Positions 5,953-10,166 of a stretch of DNA of 10,166 nucleotides are shown piece by piece; within the stretch, counting starts at the first letter, position 1; each line of letters opens with the position of its first letter. Under the pieces are notes generated by a model that did not search any database, had not been told where the DNA came from, and saw only the letters and a program-made list of their open reading frames with translations. The DNA comes from Baffinella frigidus (Eukaryota; Cryptophyceae; Cryptomonadales; Baffinellaceae), in contig MU646309.1 in the NCBI GenBank assembly GCA_026770585.1, positions 1,759,921-1,770,086 of the forward strand, in the 5' to 3' direction. Both the position numbers and the translations under genes were made by a program.

Positions 5953-6394
5953 CCCCTGGCCAGCGTGGATGTGAGCCTCGGTCGGACAGGTGATGAGCCT
6001 CAATGGTTGACTAATGAAGGTAAGTTCTCTCTCGCTTGTGTGCTCTCCCCTCCCAAGCGGGGTCTCAGTCGATGTGACGCCCTGCGCCACCCAGCCACGA
6101 AGCTCACGCGAAAAGATGCTGAAAGCAGCGAACTTACAACAGGTGGTGAGTATTGTGGCTCCTCACCATCCCGTGGGGAACCCTCCCACTGTCATGCGCG
6201 AAGCGCGGAGCGTACTTCTGCTCGTAACCTGTGGAAGGCATCACCCCCCCCGCAGAATACCGCCCGGGAAAGTGCTGCCCGTTGGCGACTTGTCCTGCCT
6301 TGGTGCCGCGCACCCCCTGCACATTGGGAGGATACGGACGTTGTTCATCACACGGCGGGCTTCCACACGAGGCTACACCTGGCATTTCTTTAAA
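5953..6394 (+). CDS. Candidate small spliced gene, unknown product
   Basis: There is a strong donor AATGAAG then GTAAGT at 6020, followed by a pyrimidine-rich 49-nt stretch ending in GGTCTCAG at 6068. The joined reading continues as VDVTPCATQPRSSREKMLKA. A second donor GTGAGT at 6146 pairs with the strong acceptor CACCCCCCCCGCAG ending at 6255 (110 nt). The phase-0 join gives NTARESAARWRLVLPW and stays open to a TAA at 6392-6394. Intron sizes match those of the minus-strand gene. I do not recognise the protein. The 5' start is not found, because the open frame runs back into element D. The splice signals are better than the coding evidence. Confidence 0.3.
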
Positions 6395-6423
6395 ACCTTC
6401 TGTTACAGGGTCGCTAGGGACTT

Positions 6424-6463
6424 GGTCACGTGACTCTACGAAATTGTGTAGAGTCACGTGACC
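6424..6463. repeat. Perfect 16-nt hairpin containing two CACGTG sites
   Basis: GGTCACGTGACTCTAC (6424-6439) and GTAGAGTCACGTGACC (6448-6463) are perfect inverted copies with an 8-nt loop. Each arm holds CACGTG, the core of bHLH/bZIP sites in eukaryotes. It may be a small foldback element or a regulatory or RNA hairpin just after the candidate gene ending at 6394. Confidence 0.7.
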
Positions 6464-6582
6464 GACTGGATCACACCTCAGTACAAATCCTGGACGCGAC
6501 CTTGCATCAACATTTAAGAAAAGGCCAATGTCAGCCTTGTATGGTTCGAAGGGATTGCGTGAATATCCCCCTAGAGAATAAT

Positions 6583-6634
6583 CCTTAGGCCTTACGGTAG
6601 GTAATGCCGTAGGAACATAGGGGGGTTCCTACGG
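6583..6634. repeat. Short foldback element E related to element G
   Basis: CCGTAGGAAC (6607-6616) and GTTCCTACGG (6625-6634) form a perfect stem over a G-rich loop. Upstream, GGCCTTACGGTAGG and TAATGCCGTA resemble the arms of element G (GGCCTACGGTAGG and CAATGCCGTA), so this is probably a shortened relative. Confidence 0.5.
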
Positions 6635-6732
6635 ATGAGGTAACGGAAAGTCGGGCAGAATCGGCCCGAAAACCCCTGTGGCTGCTGGAGCGGCGAAATA
6701 AGCTCGAAAGAAACCGGTGCTCAACAATCTCA

Positions 6733-6867
6733 TCTCGGACCATACCAGAATCTGTCCTGATGAAAACGCGTAAGATAGCATCATTTGATGCCTAAAATAG
6801 CATATACACCCCTACCTTCCGCGTGGGGAGCCTAAGATAGCGGGACAGATTCTGTCTTGGTCCGAAA
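6733..6867. mobile_element. Palindromic element F
   Basis: The left arm, starting TCTCGGACCAT and ending AGAATCTGTCCT (6733-6758), and the inverted right arm (6842-6867) agree at about 21 of 26 bases. The interior has three spaced copies of TAA(G/A)ATAGC (near 6771, 6793 and 6832). No coding capacity. No TA outside the ends is evident. Confidence 0.6.
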
Positions 6868-6957
6868 TCAAATCAAACTCAACGCGATGCGCATCGGGGT
6901 TCCGCTGCCGAGCAAAAAGGGGGAAACTCTCAACGTTAAAACTCGTTTTACCCGAAA

Positions 6958-6984
6958 GCCATGTCCAGATTCTGGACATGACTT
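6958..6984. repeat. Short hairpin
   Basis: AAGCCATGTCCAG and CTGGACATGACTT form a 13-nt stem with one mismatch over a one- to two-base loop. No neighbouring gene explains it. Confidence 0.5.
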
Positions 6985-7138
6985 TCTTGTATGTGCCGAG
7001 TTCGATCGACAGCGGACTTCAGGTTCCCGTTGCAGTCAACATCCAACAACCCCACCACTCCCGCGGGCTTCCTTTCAGTAAAGTCACTTCTCTTTCTTTA
7101 AAGTTACTTCTTTGGGCGGCGGGAGAGGGTGGGCGGGT

Positions 7139-7303
7139 TCAGGGTTTGGGGTTGAGGGTGCATGGTTTAGGGTTTAGGGTCTAGGATTCAAGGTTTAGGG
7201 TTTAGGGTTTAGGGTTTAGGGTTTAGGGTTTAGTGTTTAGTGTTTAGGGTTTAGGGTTTAGGGTTTAGGGTTGAGGGTTTAGGGTTTAGGGTGTAGGGTC
7301 GGC
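7139..7303 (+). repeat. Interstitial telomere repeat, near-canonical TTTAGGG
   Basis: About twenty TTTAGGG units lie on the plus strand, with six or more consecutive perfect copies near 7195-7232, two TTTAGTG units, and a variant left edge (TTTGGGG, TTGAGGG). It is the best preserved of the four arrays, in the same orientation as the array at 1-178 and opposite to those at 1348 and 4675. Confidence 0.9.
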
Positions 7304-7332
7304 GGGTACCTGGGCGTGCCTCGCAAGCTGCT

Positions 7333-7636
7333 CCATGAACGCTGGGTTCGGCTTCGCCTCCTTCCGAACCTGCAGAGAGCGAGAGAGAGCGAGACAGAGA
7401 GTGAGCGAGCGAGCGAGAGAGAGGGAGGGAGAGAGCGAGCGAGCGAGAGGGAGCGAGAGGGAGAGAGAGAGAGAGTGAGCGAGAGAGAGAGAGTGAGCGA
7501 GAGAGAGAGGGAGAGAGAGAGCGAGCGAGCGAGCGAGAGAGAGAGAGAGAGAAAGAGTTATTCATTGCCAACCAAATAGCCCGGGTCCGCTTCATCACCA
7601 TGACCGCAGGGTTCGGCTTCGCCTCCTTCCGAACCT
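7333..7636 (+). repeat. Direct duplication of a 39-mer flanking a microsatellite
   Basis: Positions 7333-7371 and 7598-7636 match at 37 of 39 bases (CCATGA.CGC.GGGTTCGG, then CTTCGCCTCCTTCCGAACCT). A more diverged third copy lies near 7736-7760 (TTTCGCCTCCGCCCGAATCT), and GCACACC(C/T)TCTGCGT-like tails recur near 7637, 7756 and 8068. This looks like a decayed tandem array of a unit I do not recognise. Confidence 0.65.
7373..7556. repeat. (GA)n microsatellite with GC interruptions
   Basis: A second long GAGA/GAGC tract lies between the two 39-mer copies. On minus it reads as S, L and R low complexity. It is similar in make-up to the tract at 5428-5554. Confidence 0.9.
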
Positions 7637-7862
7637 CACACCCTCTGCGTCAGAGCGGGTTTTCTTCGTACACGTGGTTTTCTTGGTGATATATCACTCT
7701 GGGTAGGTGACTATCTAGAGCATCTTCTGCTCTCGTTTCGCCTCCGCCCGAATCTGCACACCCTCTCTGCGTTACCCCAGCACCCGTACGGTCATGGTAC
7801 TGCTGAACCTCCCACCCTCTCTCTCCCTCGCAACCCCCCCTCTCTCGCGCTCTCTCTACAGG

Positions 7863-7882
7863 GGTACCTCGCTCATAAGAAA
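7863..7882 (+). repeat. Solo end of element D
   Basis: GGTACCTCGCTCATAAGAAA is the same terminal sequence as element D, preceded by TACAGG. No inverted partner is found downstream in the window, so it is a broken or single-ended copy. Confidence 0.6.
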
Positions 7883-7972
7883 GGTCCGGTATGGTTTCGA
7901 GTTTACGGTGGTCCAACTAGCGCTCACCAACTCGGAACATGACAAGACAGTCACCTCGGACAGTTGGCTTCG

Positions 7973-8000
7973 GCGTCCGCGTGACCGGTCACGCGGGCGC
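7973..8000. repeat. 28-nt palindrome around GTGACCGGTCAC
   Basis: GCGTCCGCGTGACC and GGTCACGCGGGCGC are inverted copies with one mismatch and no loop. The sequence is GC-rich; function unknown. Confidence 0.6.
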
Positions 8001-8101
8001 TCACGAGCCTGCCGGCGGGGCTGTTCCACGGCTGGGGGCATCTGTGGGCCCTTAAGCGTGCCAGTCCTGCACACCTTCTGCGTTGCCACCCTGGAGGGGG
8101 C

Positions 8102-8410
8102 TTGCGGCTAATCTTGAATAAACCTTCACCGCAAAAGTTGACAGGATTTTTACCACTAAAATACTTCTTGGACCTTTTTGTACCAGAATCATTCATCACG
8201 GGGTACTCCTCAGGAGAGTACATTTCCCTTGAAAATCGCAAAATTGACTTAAGAATACTTCGAGGTCCGCTTCAGGGCGGGTATAACGCAGCTATGAATC
8301 CCGAGGGCCCTCCGCACGGTGGACTACGAACCTTTCATCAAAAGTCAACTTTCCTTGATACAATTAACTCGAGAGATTTTCTGGTGCAATTTGATCACGT
8401 ACCCCTCTAG
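8102..8410 (+). other. Unassigned open frame, 102 codons, overlapping a foldback
   Basis: The open frame contains PLKYFLDLFVPESF and YSSGEYISLENRKIDLRILR, which looks more protein-like than other frames nearby. But its codon 1 is not an ATG with clear context, and its second half lies in the left arm of the foldback at 8277-8488. It could be an exon or an eroded element. I recognise no family. Confidence 0.15.
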
Positions 8411-8488
8411 AATCCAGGTCCAACGAAACCCTCGAAGCCCACCGTGTGGCTGGGTAGGCGCCACATGACTCACAACTGCGGTACGCGC
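8277..8488. repeat. Imperfect long inverted repeat
   Basis: The left arm (8277-8332), with GCGGGTATAACGCAGCTATG and CCGCACGGTGGACTACGA, pairs with the right arm (8429-8488), with TCGAAGCCCACCGTGTGG and CACAACTGCGGTACGCGC. It is diverged with small gaps, consistent with an old palindromic element. Confidence 0.45.
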
Positions 8489-8535
8489 CAGTGACAGGAT
8501 TGCACCCTGCACAACCTTAATAGGGTAACTGACCA

Positions 8536-8665
8536 AAAATGGGGTAGTTAGGCCTACGGCATTGCCTAGGACCTCATACCGTAGGCCGAGACTTTTTGGT
8601 CCTAGGATCCCTCGGCCTACGGTAGGAGGTCCTAGGCAATGCCGTATGCCTAACTACCCCATTTT
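8536..8665. mobile_element. Palindromic MITE-like element G with 55-nt arms
   Basis: Arms 8536-8590 and 8611-8665 are inverted copies with 53 of 55 bases identical, beginning AAAATGGGGTAGTTAGGC. The 20-nt loop contains CCTAGGATCC. The arms carry CCTAGGACCT and ACCGTAGGCC, motifs also seen in elements D and E. Near-identity suggests recent activity or conversion. Confidence 0.85.
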
Positions 8666-8959
8666 CAGGCTGTTAGCCTATGAACCTGTGCGTTGGAGCG
8701 CTTTTCGCATCTGGTGCCCACGGAAAAGAATGAACCTCACGCAAAATTTGATGATTTAGTACCGGCATCAGCTGGAGGCGCCTACACGCATCGGAGGAAT
8801 CCTCGATTTCAGGGTAAACAGCATACGGAATCGAACTACGGCAGGTCTTTTGGCTCGTAAGACCGCGTCCCTCGCAGGATCCCTAGTGCCTACCTTAGTC
8901 CACTACCGTATGCTTTCTCCCCAGGATCCGAGGGTGTTTCCCTCGGATCTAATCGCGGC
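8666..8959. repeat. Region with a weak foldback and a perfect hairpin
   Basis: An imperfect inverted pair (GCATACGG...GGCAGG near 8820-8845; CCTACC...CCGTATGC near 8889-8913) precedes a perfect 10-nt hairpin GATCCGAGGG-TGTTT-CCCTCGGATC (8925-8949). No gene seen. Confidence 0.45.
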
Positions 8960-9080
8960 GAGCATTTATGATAAACACGCGCCGGCAACGAAATTTACTA
9001 CATAAATGGACCATACTAGTAATTATAAAAGCATTTGTGTAGTAAAATTCGTTGCCGGTGCGTATGTATCATAAATACTC
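8960..9080. mobile_element. Palindromic MITE-like element H
   Basis: Arms 8960-9009 and 9031-9080 agree at about 43 of 50 bases (GAG.ATTTATGATA, then GCCGGCAACGAA and TTTACTACA). The loop is AT-rich and contains ACTAGT. The inner arm resembles the inner arm of element C. Confidence 0.8.
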
Positions 9081-9248
9081 ATCCGGATGAGATCCCCAGG
9101 GTGTCTCTGTGGCCGGCTAGGTCTCGCCCCCTTCAACCCCCCCTTCCCCGAGATCGTTGACGGTGAGCCCAAACCCTCACCACTCACCCCCAAATCCTGC
9201 ACCACCGCAATCCATTGTTTTTGCACAGCTCCCGTGCGCCTTGCACTA

Positions 9249-9386
9249 CCACCAACCCTCACAACTTGGGCAAACCGAAAAAGTCAAAAACGCCAAATCC
9301 CCTTGGAGGCCGTCGTGATCCGACGGCCTTCAAGGGGATTTTTGGAGCCATTTTTCCCGATTTGCCCAGACTGTGAGGGTTGGTGG
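9249..9386. mobile_element. Palindromic MITE-like element I, TA-flanked
   Basis: It starts CCACCAACCCTCAC and ends GTGAGGGTTGGTGG, with TA outside both ends (9247-9248 and 9387-9388). The arms extend to the centre, where 9295-9315 and 9321-9341 match at 20 of 21 bases around a 5-nt loop. The arms as a whole are about 66 nt, so nearly every base is in the foldback. Confidence 0.85.
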
Positions 9387-9388
9387 TA

Positions 9389-9802
9389 CCATCAGAGTCT
9401 GACAGGATCGGATCCCTGGTCGTTCCAGCTTTGCTGTGTGGTGTGTTAGGGCGCATATGTTATCTCGGTATAAAACCCATGCCTAACACAACATCACGTG
9501 GAACTGACTCAGTGGCCGCGCCAGGTCAAAAGTCGAGATTGGAACGTTTTTCATTTTACTACACGATCCACAAGTAAAGTTGATTCTACCCGAGAAACAT
9601 GCCAAAAGTGTTGGGAATTGGAGCTGTTTGATGGCAGAGTTTTCAAAATCTGTACCACGATGTGCCATCCAATCACTTTTAGCGCGAACGAGTGTGTGTG
9701 AAAATCCCACTTCTGCCCTGGCGCGGTCTTCGGAAATCAGATCTGAGGGTCCGCGTCTTCCGTGCACAGAACAGGCGGCCATGGGGGAATGGGCTGGGGG
9801 CC
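9389..9802. other. No gene supported; TATA-like motif
   Basis: A TATAAAA motif at 9469-9475 lies inside a weak inverted pair (GTGTTAGG near 9443 and CCTAACAC near 9482). Short frames are open on both strands downstream, none with a recognisable product. Confidence 0.3.
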
Positions 9803-10120
9803 TCCCCGTGGGTAACACACGCCCCCTGCCCCCCACCCGCCCCCCACCCGCCTCCGAAGTGAAGTATCTCGACCCCAGTAGGGTCAGGGTGTAAGGACCT
9901 ATTGGCGCGAGGCGGACTCGTCCAGGACAGTAATATCAAACAAAGTTTTCTAGAAAGGGATTCTGTCAAGCGTTCTAGAAAGGGCTCCCCGTGGGGAACA
10001 CATACGCCCCCTGCCCGCCCCCCACCCTCGAGAGCTTTTTCAGGGCTTATCATCATCATCGATGAGGCACCTGTTTTGAGGGCTGCTTCAGGGCTGCTTA
10101 TCACTTCTGAGGCACCCGCC
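9803..10120. repeat. Three short direct duplications in an open region
   Basis: Block 1: TCCCCGTGGG.AACACA ... GCCCCCTGCCC at 9803-9838 and 9986-10027. Block 2: TTCTAGAAAGGG at 9948-9959 and 9973-9984. Block 3: TCAGGGCTTATCA ... GAGGCACC at 10040-10071 and TCAGGGCTGCTTATCA ... GAGGCACCC at 10088-10117. A minus-strand frame (10155-9679) and a plus-strand frame (from 9902) are both open, and the blocks appear on minus as repeated peptides (ISSPEAALK and ISPEKALEG). I cannot choose between a repeat-bearing exon and non-coding repeats. Confidence 0.45.
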
Positions 10121-10166
10121 ACGCCAGATTCCAGGAAGGTGACGCCGAAAGTCAATTTCCCCTGAA

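Noticed and set aside
7139-7303. True chromosome end
   Set aside because: The arrays are short and flanked by ordinary sequence on both sides, so they are interstitial.
7251-7601. S/L/R-rich minus-strand frame
   Set aside because: It is a translation of the GA microsatellite, ending in telomere repeat (LNPKP-type text).
9431-9505. tRNA-like or promoter structure around TATAAAA
   Set aside because: The inverted pair is weak, no cloverleaf with T-loop or anticodon arm can be drawn, and no gene follows at a suitable distance.

Overview
This window looks like nuclear DNA from a eukaryotic alga, not bacterial or viral DNA. Reasons: (1) four interstitial arrays of TTTAGGG-type telomere repeat, two per orientation; (2) genes readable only by joining short exons across small GT-AG introns (about 49-110 nt); (3) very many palindromic, MITE-like elements, several bracketed by TA; (4) GA microsatellites and a minisatellite. 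One gene starts with a leader that looks like a signal peptide plus transit peptide, which would fit a secondary plastid. From memory only, the repeat end that reads as GTSLIRK is one I associate with cryptophyte assemblies. My best guess is a cryptophyte-like alga, held loosely.

Layout. 1-178: degenerate telomere repeat. 180-442: open but unassigned. 445-1122: three palindromic elements (A, B, C) almost end to end. 1201-1240: 20-nt tandem duplication. 1348-1461: second telomere-like array. 1684-1803: solo half of element A. 1945-2125: two copies of a block 128 bp apart. 2277-2887 (minus): a spliced, apparently plastid-targeted conserved gene. 3226-3486: 19-nt minisatellite between that gene and the divergent WD40 gene (plus, about 3490 to at least 4666). 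4667-4889: telomere-repeat array with exact GT-AG edges that falls inside the WD40 gene and restores its frame when removed. 5184-5337: palindromic element J. 5428-5554: GA microsatellite. 5611-5796: G-rich tract. 5847-5950: element D. 5953-6394: possible small three-exon gene. 6424-7000: hairpins and elements E and F. 7139-7303: near-canonical telomere array. 7333-7636: duplicated 39-mer flanking a GA microsatellite. 7863-8490: solo element-D end, palindromes and an unassigned open frame. 8536-9386: elements G, H and I. 9803-10120: short duplicated blocks in an open but unassigned region.

The two convincing genes, the minus-strand gene and the WD40 gene, diverge from a shared 5' region of about 0.6 kb holding the minisatellite. 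I see no functional link between them. The most striking observation is the telomere-repeat array that behaves as a phase-0 intron of the WD40 gene, flanked by a short direct duplication. No tRNA, rRNA, CRISPR, phage or bacterial gene was recognised. All gene models are by eye and need transcript data.
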